Below, piece by piece: positions 34,607-43,465 of a stretch of DNA of 64,000 nt. Made by a program: the position numbers and the translations under genes. The number at the start of each line of letters is the position of its first letter. Position 1 is the first letter of the stretch. Under the pieces are notes generated by a model. It made no database searches and was not told the origin of the DNA. It saw nothing but the letters and a program-made list of their open reading frames with translations. The DNA comes from Novosphingobium chloroacetimidivorans (GTDB taxonomy: Bacteria > Pseudomonadota > Alphaproteobacteria > Sphingomonadales > Sphingomonadaceae), in NCBI RefSeq assembly GCF_014204535.1, contig NZ_JACHLR010000007.1:124001-188000 (forward strand). Reading direction: 5' to 3'.

Positions 34607-35667
34607 CGATCAGCCAGACGCAGCTCACGCATTTCCCGTCTCTGGCCGGGCTGAGGCCGCCGCGGGTCGTCATCGTCGTGACGTGGCTGATCGTGATCGG
34701 CCTGTGCCTGGTGATCGCCATCCTCTTCGTCCCATGGCGGCAAACGGCGCAGGGCGGTGGTCAGGTCATCTCGCTCGACCCGGAGGACCGGCCCCAGCAG
34801 GTCACCTCACTGATCGAGGGCCGCATCCAGCGGTTCTTCGTGCGTGACGGCCAACTCGTGGAAGCCGGCCAGCCGATCGTTCAGGTCGTGGATGTCGATC
34901 CGAATTTCTTGGAGCGCATCGCCGCTGAAAAGGCCGAGCTCGTGGCGCAGATCGCCGCGATCGAACAGGCGCGGGCGGTTGCCTCCATCGACGTCGGCCG
35001 TACCGCCCAGCTCTACGCCGAAGGGCTCGCCGCGCGCAGGGATTACGAGCAGACGCAGATCAAGGTCGCCGACGCGAATGCGAAACTGGCCGAGGCGCGC
35101 GCGAAACTGAAGCAGCTCGAGGTGCGCCAGAGGCGGGAATCGGCCCAGTTGGTGACGGCTCCTCGCAGTGGCCGGGTGCAGAACCTAAACGCCGCCGCGG
35201 GCGGTGCGCTGATTTCTGCAGGGACCGTGCTGGCGACGATCGCACCCGAACAGATCGAGCGTGCGGTGGAACTCTATGTCGATGGCCGCGACTTGCCGCT
35301 GGTCGATCAGGGACGACCGGTGCGGCTGGAGTTCGAAGGCTTCCCGGCCTTTCAGTTCAGCGGCTGGCCCGCCTTCGCTGTGGGCATCTACGATGGCCAG
35401 GTGCGATCGGTCGATCCGACGCCGCGACCCGACGGGCTGTTCCGCGTGCTGGTCGAGCCCAGACCCGGCACTCCAGCCTGGCCAGAGCGGCGCTTCGTGC
35501 GCCAGGGCGGCAAGGTGCTCGGCTGGATTCAGGGCGACAACGTTACCGTTGGGTATGAACTGTGGCGCCAACTCAACGATTTTCCCTTGAACTACGGCCA
35601 GGACGAAGTTGCCCAGAAACCCCAGGAAAAGGCCGAGAAAAGCTCGATAGAAAAGAAGAAGAAATAG
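34603..35667 (+). CDS. HlyD-family membrane fusion protein
   Basis: The 354-residue protein has one N-terminal membrane helix (VVIVVTWLIVIGLCLVIAIL), a lipoyl-type half motif (IEGRIQRFFVRDGQLVEAGQ), a coiled-coil hairpin (about residues 100-185, IAAEKAELVAQIAAIEQAR and AKLAEARAKLKQLEV), the second lipoyl half (TAPRSGRVQNL) and a beta-barrel end. This is the usual periplasmic adaptor of type-I secretion. The GTG at 34603 overlaps the ABC stop and has AGGAGG just upstream. A Lys-rich C-terminal tail is notable. Confidence 0.87.
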   Translation: MTISQTQLTHFPSLAGLRPPRVVIVVTWLIVIGLCLVIAILFVPWRQTAQGGGQVISLDPEDRPQQVTSLIEGRIQRFFVRDGQLVEAGQPIVQVVDVDPNFLERIAAEKAELVAQIAAIEQARAVASIDVGRTAQLYAEGLAARRDYEQTQIKVADANAKLAEARAKLKQLEVRQRRESAQLVTAPRSGRVQNLNAAAGGALISAGTVLATIAPEQIERAVELYVDGRDLPLVDQGRPVRLEFEGFPAFQFSGWPAFAVGIYDGQVRSVDPTPRPDGLFRVLVEPRPGTPAWPERRFVRQGGKVLGWIQGDNVTVGYELWRQLNDFPLNYGQDEVAQKPQEKAEKSSIEKKKK

Positions 35668-35669
35668 CC

Positions 35670-37124
35670 ATGCGCATCGCGTCGGGATTGGCAGCGCTGC
35701 TGATCGCCGCCACGCCCATGGTGGCGTGGGGGCAGCAGGGCACCGCATCGTCACGAGTGGCGGACGCCGATGGTCCGCTGACGTTGCAGGCGGTGCTGCG
35801 ATCGTCGGCCCGCTCGGCGCCGGACATCATCGCCGCGCTGGCGCGCACGCGTCAGGCCGAAGCCAGGGCATTGACCGCGCAAGGGGCATTCGACACCGTT
35901 TTCGCGTTGGAGGGACGCAGCCGTGTCGCTGGCTACTATGATGGTACGGAGCTGGCCGGCAAGGCCGAGCAGCCGCTCATGGGCAACGGCGGCTATGTCT
36001 ACAGCCAGTATCGCGCCTCTCGCGGCGATTTCCCGATCTACGAGGACAAGGCTTACACCAACCGGTTGGGCGAAGTGAAGATCGGCGCCCTCTATTCGCT
36101 GCTGCGCGATCGGGTTATCGATGCGCGCCGATCAGAGTTTCAACTTGCCGCTAACGATATCGATATTGCCCGCTTCGAGACGAAGGCGACCGGCATCGGC
36201 GTTCAGGCCCGGGCTGTGGACGCCTATCAGAAATGGGTCGCCGCCGGCTTGAAGCTGAGCGCATACGAGGCGCTGCTGTCGCTTGCACAGGAGCGGACTT
36301 ACGGCATCGAACGCCAGGTCAGGCTGGGCGCCAAGGCATCGATCCTGCTGACCGAGAACGAGGCCAACCTCGTCAAGCGCGAAGCCCTCGTCATCGAAGC
36401 CAGGCAGAGTTTCGACGCAGCGGCGGTAAAGCTTTCGCTCTATTATCGCGATGCCGCAGGAACCCCGATCGTCGTCGATGAATCCCGCTTGCCCGATGAC
36501 GCGACCGCGCTCGATGGGATCCGGATCGATCCCGCCTTCAATCTGGAAGGCCGCCCCGATTTCGCGATCCTGCTGGAAGAGATCGACAAGGCCACCATCA
36601 AGTTGGCGCTTGCGCGCAACGATCTGAAGCCGCGGCTGGATCTGAGCGGTGAGGTGGCCAAGGATGTCGGGCGTGAGGGGCTTGGCGGCCCCAGTCGCAC
36701 GCCGCTTGAGATGATTGTCGGCGTGACGTTCAAGGTCCCGCTGCAGAACCGCAAGGCGAAGGGCAAGCTGGCCGAAAGCCAGGCCAAGATCGAAGAGCTG
36801 ACGGTCAAGCAGCAGTTCCTGGCGGAAAAGATACGGGTGGAGGTTATGGCCATCGGCATCGAAGTGGAAACTGCGAACCAGCTTGTGGACACAAGCGCCC
36901 GGGAGCAGGTTCTTGCGCAACGACTGGCAGTCGCCGAACGCCGCCGCTTCGAGCTGGGCTCGAGCGATTTCTTCCTGGTCAACCAGCGCGAGGAGAACGC
37001 CACTAACGCGGAAGTGAAGCTGATCGAGGCGCAGGCGCGGATTGCCGCCGCGAAAGCCGAGCTCGCCGCCGTGACAGCAGACGAGGACGCTCTGGGTTTG
37101 GCCTTCCTCGCCCCTTCCGAGTAA
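35670..37124 (+). CDS. TolC-family outer membrane channel
   Basis: The 484-residue protein has a signal peptide (MRIASGLAALLIAATPMVAW) and two TolC repeats of long helices with a TPLEMIVGVTFKVPLQNRKA segment in between, as in outer membrane efflux proteins. The C-terminal AELAAVTADEDAL resembles TolC helix ends. The ATG at 35670 lies two bases after the HlyD-like stop, so ABC-like, adaptor and channel genes form one operon. Together they would span the envelope, but no export substrate is encoded beside them. Confidence 0.87.
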   Translation: MRIASGLAALLIAATPMVAWGQQGTASSRVADADGPLTLQAVLRSSARSAPDIIAALARTRQAEARALTAQGAFDTVFALEGRSRVAGYYDGTELAGKAEQPLMGNGGYVYSQYRASRGDFPIYEDKAYTNRLGEVKIGALYSLLRDRVIDARRSEFQLAANDIDIARFETKATGIGVQARAVDAYQKWVAAGLKLSAYEALLSLAQERTYGIERQVRLGAKASILLTENEANLVKREALVIEARQSFDAAAVKLSLYYRDAAGTPIVVDESRLPDDATALDGIRIDPAFNLEGRPDFAILLEEIDKATIKLALARNDLKPRLDLSGEVAKDVGREGLGGPSRTPLEMIVGVTFKVPLQNRKAKGKLAESQAKIEELTVKQQFLAEKIRVEVMAIGIEVETANQLVDTSAREQVLAQRLAVAERRRFELGSSDFFLVNQREENATNAEVKLIEAQARIAAAKAELAAVTADEDALGLAFLAPSE

Positions 37125-37820
37125 GCAGGACAAAACGTCCTCCCGGGGCTGCCACACCGTTCCCGGCATCGGCAGGGACCTTGGCTCGGCTGGCCCGTGG
37201 CGGGAGCCCGGGCGACGCTCCAAATATATCAAGCAGAATCAAGCCGATACGAGCGCCGCTGGCGGAGACGCCGTAATGCAAATAGCATTGAAACTTGAGA
37301 AGATATCAGAGATAGAGCAAGCGTGTCATAGATTTAGCCGCAATGTAGATCACGCACTCCGGCGATCGCTGGTGAACCTTCGCGTTGGTTGCTGTCGATC
37401 TAGCCGATCAGAGCCTATTTGGTGTTTCTTATGTGCGCCGAGTTGAGCAAGCTGCCGTTCGTTGACGAAACAGCGTCGGAACTGATCGCCCTTCATTCCA
37501 ATCATCCAGGTGGCACGACGGCGTGCCCGAACGCCGCCGCTCGTTCATCTCAATCTAGTGTGCACAGTTGGCGGTAGCGCGCCGCAGTGGTCAAGGATGC
37601 GCGAGCGTACACCTGCTTCACGAGTACGCAACCGACTATTGGATTGCAGAGGAGGCTGATGTCCCTGGGTTTGACGATCCGTGTAGGCCCATGCGGCAGC
37701 TTAGTTATCTCAGGTGTGCAAAGTGCTTTAAGGTCGCTGACGCTGGATCGCCCTGACCCGCTCGAGCCGTCGATCAGTTTTATTGGTGCCTTGTTGCGGT
37801 TGCTCTCTTGCTTAATAGGC
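37125..37820. other. 700-base intergenic region, no firm gene
   Basis: This gap separates the exporter operon from a convergent catabolic operon. Local AT content is higher than in the flanks from about 37276 to 37480. Two short frames start at ATGs (37276, 56 residues; 37432, 48 residues), but neither has a domain or strong ribosome site. A small AGGAC/GTCCT hairpin lies at about 37128-37142, just after the tolC-like stop. It may hold a decayed element. Confidence 0.4.
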
Positions 37821-38375
37821 TCACCAGTGCGCACCCGGTCCGCCAATCACAATTGGCCTCTGGTAAGAAAGGTCCTCGCGGTCACGCGTGCCCTTGAGAA
37901 AGCCCTTGACCGACTGCGTGTGTAGCCAGGAGGCATCGCCCTGCATAGCGGTCTCGACGGTTGAACGGCGCCACATGATGCGCCATTCGCCGCTCCGTTT
38001 CTCCAGCTGATCCATATAGCGGCCGGCCGCGATCGTGCAGGTCAGGCCATCATGTGACAGCATCGTGCCAACGACGTAAGTCTCGCAGTATGCGATTTCG
38101 CCGTCGATCTCGCAGGTATGATTGGCCAGGTTGTGTTGGTTCATTCCGAAAGCCGCCGCGTGGCCCTTGTTGGCGATCTCAGGGTATGCAGTTGCGGGAA
38201 ACGGAACCGGGCCATGCTCGTCCGCGCCCTCGGGCCAGTAGCAGCTCGCGGTGAGTTCGGCATCGTGGCGGTCGCGCCCTCGGGATTCGCGCACGATGAC
38301 ATCCAGGATGTCTTGGCGATCCTTCAGAAGCCGAACGGTCGCCTTCAGCTCAGCTATGTCGATGTCTTCGCTCAT
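37821..38375 (-). CDS. SnoaL/NTF2-like protein
   Basis: The 184-residue protein shows the SnoaL_4 pattern: LLKDRQDILDVIVRESRGRD, HDAELTASCYWPEGADEHGP with the His/Asp pair, NLANHTCEIDGEIAYCETYV and GRYMDQLEKRSGEWRIMWR. In related enzymes the Asp/His pair acts as acid-base in isomerase or dehydratase steps on ring systems. GGAGAGGG precedes the ATG at 38375. It is the last gene of a four-gene operon (SMP-30, SDR, CMD, NTF2). Confidence 0.83.
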   Translation of the reverse strand: MSEDIDIAELKATVRLLKDRQDILDVIVRESRGRDRHDAELTASCYWPEGADEHGPVPFPATAYPEIANKGHAAAFGMNQHNLANHTCEIDGEIAYCETYVVGTMLSHDGLTCTIAAGRYMDQLEKRSGEWRIMWRRSTVETAMQGDASWLHTQSVKGFLKGTRDREDLSYQRPIVIGGPGAHW

Positions 38376-38388
38376 GTTCCCTCTCCGA

Positions 38389-39036
38389 TCAGCGCGCCGC
38401 CAAGCCCGCATTGTTTGCTTCAAGCCGTAAGCGCAGCGAGTTCTGGAAATAAGCTGTAGCGGTGAATTGCCCAATCAAGATCAGGAGTTCGAACATCTGC
38501 TGCTCGTCGAAGCGCTGAGCGAGCCTGTTCCATGTCCGGTCGCTGACCATCGCATTTTCGTGCAGTTCCTCGACCGCTTTCAGGATCGCGCGCTCATGCT
38601 CGTCCCATCGCGCAGCGATCGAGCCAGTTGTGGTAGCTTCAATCTCGTCTTCGCTGAAGCCGAGGCGTTTGGCCTGCGCGACATGCTCGCCGAACTCGTA
38701 GGGAGCCGCACAAAGCCAACCCGTGCGCAAGATGGCCAGCTTGCGGTCACGCGGCGGCAGGGTACTCGCTGGCCCTTGTAGTGGCACGGTCACGTCCATC
38801 ACCGCCTGCCACAGCGTGGGAAAGCGGCAAAGCGTGAACATGATTTCCGGGATGGCGTCGACCGGCGGTAGCGGCATGTCGGCGGGGCCGCCAACGCCGA
38901 CGATCAGCTGCCGGGTGGTCTCCTGGACCTGAGCGGCTGCGACTTGGCGGTCTACGGGAGCAATGCGAGGTGGCTGGCCGAGCACGTCATCGTGACGTGT
39001 CTCGATTTGGCGGCGCGTGTCAGTGTCTATGGGCAT
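38389..39036 (-). CDS. carboxymuconolactone decarboxylase (AhpD-fold) protein
   Basis: The 215-residue protein contains the CMD core: DRKLAILRTGWLCAAPYEFG and EHVAQAKRLGFSEDEIEATT, i.e. the ExxxH...A motif of gamma-carboxymuconolactone decarboxylases. The CxxC of AhpD is absent, so peroxidase activity is unlikely. The start is the ATG at 39036, four bases after the SDR stop. In sphingomonad clusters such proteins sit with SDRs and P450s; the substrate is unknown. Confidence 0.82.
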   Translation of the reverse strand: MPIDTDTRRQIETRHDDVLGQPPRIAPVDRQVAAAQVQETTRQLIVGVGGPADMPLPPVDAIPEIMFTLCRFPTLWQAVMDVTVPLQGPASTLPPRDRKLAILRTGWLCAAPYEFGEHVAQAKRLGFSEDEIEATTTGSIAARWDEHERAILKAVEELHENAMVSDRTWNRLAQRFDEQQMFELLILIGQFTATAYFQNSLRLRLEANNAGLAAR

Positions 39037-39040
39037 AATA

Positions 39041-39907
39041 TCAGCGGATGATCGTCGGCTGATAGGTGAACGGCACAGAGCCATGGGTGTCGCGATAGGA
39101 GGGCTGCTGGCGGCCCTGATCGGTGACGCCGTACTCCCGGCCCAGTTCGGCACCGATGAAGGTCTTGCCCGACTTCTGCGCCAGTGCAGGATCGTTGAAT
39201 AGCGCCCAGATGAGATCTCCGGTGAACCCAGGGCTTTCCGATATGCCTTCCAACGATCCAAACTTTTCGCGATCGGAGGCAATGACCATCTTAAGTCTTT
39301 CGGTGAGCACGGCACCCATCCAGATGGAAACCGCAGCAACATGGCTTTTGGCCTCGGCGAAATCGACCGACATGTCATGAGCCATTTTGTCGAGACTGGC
39401 CTTGTGCGCGCCGTAAGCCGCGCCGAACGAGTAGTGCACCGCGCCTGAGGCTGAGGTGAAGACAATCAGTGCCTTGTCCTGCTTCGTCATGATCGGCGCG
39501 GCATACCAGGAGGCGACGTAGCTGCTGCGAATGCCGACATCGATCATGTCGGCAAGCTTCAGCGGCTTTTCCCAGAAATTACCGGGCATGGTCAGCTCGT
39601 CATACACCGCCGCCGCATTGTTCACGAGCACGTCAAGACGGCCCTGCTCGTTCTTGATCTGGGCGAATAGCGCTGCGACCTGCGCATCGTCGGCGTGATC
39701 GCAAGCCACGCCGATGCCTTTACCGCCGGCTTGGGTCACGGCATCGGCGGTCTCGTAGATCGTTCCCGGTAGAGGGTGGTCGCCTGACGCTTTCGACCGG
39801 CCAGTGACGTAGACCGTGCAGCCATGCGCGCCGAGCGCGACGGCAATACCTCTACCCGCACCGCGACTTGCGCCGGTAACGAGAACAACGGGAGCTTGCT
39901 CGGACAT
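39041..39907 (-). CDS. SDR-family oxidoreductase
   Basis: The 288-residue protein has TGASRGAGRG (cofactor), VLVNNAAAV, catalytic Ser in FTSASGAVHY and YGAHKAS (Tyr and Lys). A C-terminal tail of about 40 residues goes beyond the classic SDR length. It stands between the SMP-30 and CMD genes with three or four base gaps, so co-transcription is near certain. It resembles the DHRS1-like group of long classical SDRs. Confidence 0.87.
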   Translation of the reverse strand: MSEQAPVVLVTGASRGAGRGIAVALGAHGCTVYVTGRSKASGDHPLPGTIYETADAVTQAGGKGIGVACDHADDAQVAALFAQIKNEQGRLDVLVNNAAAVYDELTMPGNFWEKPLKLADMIDVGIRSSYVASWYAAPIMTKQDKALIVFTSASGAVHYSFGAAYGAHKASLDKMAHDMSVDFAEAKSHVAAVSIWMGAVLTERLKMVIASDREKFGSLEGISESPGFTGDLIWALFNDPALAQKSGKTFIGAELGREYGVTDQGRQQPSYRDTHGSVPFTYQPTIIR

Positions 39908-39910
39908 GGG

Positions 39911-40816
39911 TTATCCTTTCGACAGATCAAAGCGGGCAGGTGGGATGGGAAGCCCGGGGAAGTCGGACCGGCCGCGCAAGAGGAAGGAGTTTTGCGCGGT
40001 GATCTCACCGCCCTCCTTCAAGGTGTCGCCGCCGTCTGCCGGCACCGAGTTGAGATAGAGATCACGCACGTCCGTGCCACCGAAACGCAGCTGGGTAATG
40101 GACCCGGCAGGCGTCTCAAAGCGGTCGAGCGTGGTCCCATCGGGCGCAATGCGAGTGCAGAAGTCTGAGCGGAAACCGGTCACCCACAGGTTGCCCTTTG
40201 CATCGAGTGCCATGCCGTCGGCATCTTCCTTTGCAAGGAACAGCTGGCGATTGTGCAGCGTCAGGTCGTCCGCCACATCGAACGCCCAGGTGCCAAGGAA
40301 AGTATCATTGCAGTAGAACCGGCGCCGTTCGGCATCGTAAGCCATGCCGTTCGTGAAGCCGATCCCGTCGGCGAGTTTGATGGCTCGGCGGTCCGCGGTC
40401 AGTCGCCAAATTTCGGTGGGGCGGGTCGGTTGCCCTTCGATTACCATCTCAATGTCGTTGGTGCCGAAGAATATGCCTCCTGTACCGTCGGGGATCATCT
40501 CGTTGATGCCGTTGATCGGCTGACCATCTAGGCGGTCGAGCAGCCAGCCGGCTTTGCCGGTCTCGGGGTGGTTCCACATGATCCCGCCTGCGCCCGTCGA
40601 CAAGACCGCGCCGTCATGGTTCATCATCACGCCGCCGGTCCACATGCGACCTTCGTTGAACGAGCTGACCTTTGTGCCGTCCGGCTTTGCGCCATGGATG
40701 CCGCCGGCGATCACGTCGCTGTACCATATGACATCCCGCGCGAGGTCTATTGCCAGTCCCTCAAGATAGAGGCCCGACGCCACTTTATGGAACGCGCTCG
40801 TCGCCGCTTCGCTCAT
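39911..40816 (-). CDS. SMP-30/gluconolactonase-like protein
   Basis: The 301-residue protein is a six-bladed propeller of the SMP-30/LRE family: LYLEGLAIDLARDVIWYSDV with the metal Glu, NGINEMIPDGTGGIFFGTND, IGFTNGMAYDAERRRFYCND and DGMALDAKGNLWVTGF. These Glu, Asn and Asp positions bind Ca/Zn in lactonases. GGGAGG precedes the ATG. It heads the operon to 37821, divergent from P450. It may open a lactone made by the oxidative genes nearby. Confidence 0.87.
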   Translation of the reverse strand: MSEAATSAFHKVASGLYLEGLAIDLARDVIWYSDVIAGGIHGAKPDGTKVSSFNEGRMWTGGVMMNHDGAVLSTGAGGIMWNHPETGKAGWLLDRLDGQPINGINEMIPDGTGGIFFGTNDIEMVIEGQPTRPTEIWRLTADRRAIKLADGIGFTNGMAYDAERRRFYCNDTFLGTWAFDVADDLTLHNRQLFLAKEDADGMALDAKGNLWVTGFRSDFCTRIAPDGTTLDRFETPAGSITQLRFGGTDVRDLYLNSVPADGGDTLKEGGEITAQNSFLLRGRSDFPGLPIPPARFDLSKG

Positions 40817-40844
40817 GACGTCCTCCCACTCGCCTCGGCATTTA

Positions 40845-40887
40845 CAACCGTGCTAGCTGCCTGCTAACATAATGACGAGCACGGTTG
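40845..40887. repeat. 10-bp inverted repeat framing the shared promoter element
   Basis: CAACCGTGCT (40845-40854) and AGCACGGTTG (40878-40887) are perfect inverted arms 23 bases apart in the SMP-30/P450 gap. They bracket the TAACAT region of the P450 promoter candidate (TTTACA at 40841-40846). The arrangement could be an operator or a looped leader. Confidence 0.55.
40859..40878 (+). promoter_or_regulatory. regulatory element shared with the SDR operon
   Basis: The plus strand reads GCCTGCTAACATAATGACGA. The same element with three differences, GCTTGCTAACAATATGACGA, lies upstream of the SDR operon at 45974-45993 on the minus strand. Both lie just downstream of a -35-like hexamer (TTTACA here at 40841, TTGACA there), over the -10 region, and point into a catabolic gene. 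Confidence 0.6.
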
Positions 40888-40924
40888 CAACAGGGCATTC
40901 CGTGAATAAGAGCCGGGTTTACCC

Positions 40925-42193
40925 ATGATCACATCAGCGCCCGATTTCTTCAGCGATCCAGATGTGATCACTGATTCGAAAAGCTATTTCGACCTCATGC
41001 GCTCGCAAGGGCCAATCAAGCGCGAGGTCTATCACGGTACGCTGATGGTCACTGGCTTTGCCGAGGCTCTTGAAATCCTCAACGACAAGACGGGCCTGTT
41101 CTCAAACGCCTGCTCGGTGGTCGGTCCGATTCCAGGGCTGCCGTTCACCCCGCAGGGCAGCGACATCCGTAGCCAGTTGGACGCGCATCGAGGCGAACTG
41201 CCATGGTCCGATCATCTCGTCTGCATGGACGGTAAGCGCCACCAGGAGCATCGCATGCTGCTGGGAAGCTTACTTACGTACAAGCGCCTGAAGCAGAACG
41301 AGGAGTATCTGAACAGCCTGGCCGACCGGCTGATCGATCGGTTCATCAGCACAGGCCAGTGCTCCGTCGTGTCCCAGTATGCGCACGCTACGACCATCTA
41401 CGCCATCTCCGATCTTATGGGCATTCCTGAGGACGACCGGGCCGAACTGCTCGAGTTAATCGGCGCGCCGCCGAGCCAGATCGACGGCGATGCCGTTCAC
41501 AAGGTCGGCCCAGATCCGTTGATCTTCATGAAGCCGCGCTTTGATGAATACCTGCGCGATCGGCTCGACAATCCACGAGGCGATCTCATGTCAGATCTCA
41601 TCCATGCGAAGTTCAAAGACGGGTCGACACCGGATTTCGATATCGTGTCGGGTCTCGCACGCTTCCTGTTCGGCGCGGGTCAGGATACGACATCGCGGCT
41701 GATCGCGATGGCAATCCTGATCTTGGGTGAGAACAAGTCGCTGCAGCAGCGCTTGCAGGCGGAGCCCGCGCGCATACCGGACTTCATCGAGGAAGTGCTG
41801 CGCTACGATGCGCCAGTGAAGGTCGCCTATCGCCTCGCGCTTGCGGACACGAGGTTGGGTGAGGTCGAGGTGTCCGCAGGCACGATCCTCACCGTCTGCT
41901 ACAACGCCGCCAGCAACGACCCAACGCACTTCGAGCATCCCGAATGCTTCGACATCGACCGGCCACACGTGCGCGACCACATGGGCTTTGGTCGCGGTGT
42001 TCATGGCTGTTTGGGGGCGCCGCTCGGTCGCATGGAAGCACGGATCGCCATTGAGCGCCTGCTGGCGCGGGTAACGGACATTCGCATTTCCGAGGACCAT
42101 CACGGGCCCGAAGCCGAGCGTCGCTATCGCTTCGAGCCGACCTACACCTTTCGCAGTCTTGCCGAATTGCACATTCAGTTCACGCCGTTTTAG
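40925..42193 (+). CDS. cytochrome P450
   Basis: The 422-residue soluble bacterial P450 has I-helix FLFGAGQDTTSRLI (acid-Thr pair), the K-helix ExxR in EEVLRYDAPV and the heme loop FGRGVHGCLGAPLGRME with the axial Cys. Length is typical. Such enzymes need a ferredoxin and reductase, which are not encoded nearby. It is divergent from SMP-30 and converges on a second P450 with a four-base stop overlap. The ATG at 40925 follows a short leader. Confidence 0.93.
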   Translation: MITSAPDFFSDPDVITDSKSYFDLMRSQGPIKREVYHGTLMVTGFAEALEILNDKTGLFSNACSVVGPIPGLPFTPQGSDIRSQLDAHRGELPWSDHLVCMDGKRHQEHRMLLGSLLTYKRLKQNEEYLNSLADRLIDRFISTGQCSVVSQYAHATTIYAISDLMGIPEDDRAELLELIGAPPSQIDGDAVHKVGPDPLIFMKPRFDEYLRDRLDNPRGDLMSDLIHAKFKDGSTPDFDIVSGLARFLFGAGQDTTSRLIAMAILILGENKSLQQRLQAEPARIPDFIEEVLRYDAPVKVAYRLALADTRLGEVEVSAGTILTVCYNAASNDPTHFEHPECFDIDRPHVRDHMGFGRGVHGCLGAPLGRMEARIAIERLLARVTDIRISEDHHGPEAERRYRFEPTYTFRSLAELHIQFTPF

Positions 42194-43461
42194 CGCGCCT
42201 CTTCGAGACGCAGGTGCAGCTCCGAAAGGCCGCGTAGGACGTAGCTGTTTTCGTAGTGGAACACCCGCGCGCCTTCGGGCCCATGCCTGCCCTCATCGAC
42301 GGTGATGGTGGCGAATCGTTCAAGAAGAAGTTCAAGGCTCAGCCGCGTCTCGGCGCGAGCGAGCGGGGCGCCGGCGCAAGTGTGCGTGCCACGTCCAAAT
42401 GCAAGGTGTTCCCGCAGCTTAGGCCTGTCCATGTCAAAGGTGTTCGGGTCTGCGAAACGCCGAGGGTCTCGGTTGACGGCAAGATTCGCGATCCAGACCG
42501 TCGTGCCGGCCTGAATAGGATAGCCGCAAACCTCGGTCGAGCGCTGACACAACCGGTGGCTTGCGCGGATCGACCCTTCGTAGCGCAGCATCTCCTCAAC
42601 GAAATCAGGTACACGCGTCGGCTCAGCGCGTACCTTCGCCTGAAGGTCTTGCCGCTCGGCCAGCAAGCGCAAGGAATTGCCGAGCAGTTTGACGGTGGTG
42701 TCTTGACCCGCGCCGAACAGGAAGCATGCGACGCGCGCCGCTTCTTCGAGAGTCGGCTCCGATCCGTCAGGAAAGCGCGACAGAGCAAGCTGGGTGAGCA
42801 GATCCTCGCGTGGCTCGGCCCGGCGTTCTGCGATGTAGCCTGCAATCCGCATGCCCATCGCCACTAGTGGATTGTTTGCGATGTCCGCTACCGAGGCGCC
42901 GATTTCTGCGGGCGTTCCCTGGCCGAACGCCTCCAGGAAGATCGGCCGATCCTCAGCCGGAATACCGAGCAGTTCGGTGATGATCAGCGTCGCAAGTGGA
43001 TTGGCGTAGTCGCCGATAAACTCCACCGAGCCGGACGCAGGGAAGCGACCGATCAGTTCGTCTGCCACGGCGCGAAACTTGGGCGCCATCGCCTTGAGCC
43101 TGGCCGGTGTAAACAGCGGCATCAGAAGCGATCGCATCGGGCCATGAAGCGGTGCGTCTAGCCCGGCAACCTCCAGCCCGAAGGGGATCTGCGGGCGATA
43201 ATCGGCGACAGCTCGCGCGATGTCATCGCCGTTGGGTGAGAAGGGCAGGTCGGGGAGGGGGCCGGTCACCGCGTTGACTGACGAGAAGCTCGCCGTGTCG
43301 GCGTAGATTGCCAGCGCCTCCTCGAAGCCCGTAACCGCCAGCACGTTTCGATGCGGAAGTCGCGCGATGGGCCCTTGGTCACGCAGATATTCGAAGTAGG
43401 CCCAGGGATCGTCGACGAGCGAAACGTCGGTGTAGATATCGGTTTGTGAGAAGTCGGTCAT
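42190..43461 (-). CDS. cytochrome P450
   Basis: The 423-residue P450 has FLFGAGQDTTVKLLGN (I-helix), EEMLRYEGSI (ExxR) and FGRGTHTCAGAPLARAE (heme Cys). It is clearly diverged from the P450 it converges on, so they are not a recent duplication. The ATG at 43461 lies four bases after the SDR stop, so it is the last gene of the operon from 45954. Monooxygenation of a hydrophobic ring substrate is inferred from the surrounding SDRs. Confidence 0.93.
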   Translation of the reverse strand: MTDFSQTDIYTDVSLVDDPWAYFEYLRDQGPIARLPHRNVLAVTGFEEALAIYADTASFSSVNAVTGPLPDLPFSPNGDDIARAVADYRPQIPFGLEVAGLDAPLHGPMRSLLMPLFTPARLKAMAPKFRAVADELIGRFPASGSVEFIGDYANPLATLIITELLGIPAEDRPIFLEAFGQGTPAEIGASVADIANNPLVAMGMRIAGYIAERRAEPREDLLTQLALSRFPDGSEPTLEEAARVACFLFGAGQDTTVKLLGNSLRLLAERQDLQAKVRAEPTRVPDFVEEMLRYEGSIRASHRLCQRSTEVCGYPIQAGTTVWIANLAVNRDPRRFADPNTFDMDRPKLREHLAFGRGTHTCAGAPLARAETRLSLELLLERFATITVDEGRHGPEGARVFHYENSYVLRGLSELHLRLEEAR

Positions 43462-43465
43462 TGGT

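Noticed and set aside
36132..37232. 366-residue minus-strand frame across the TolC-like gene
   Set aside because: Shadow of the TolC-like gene; no family features.
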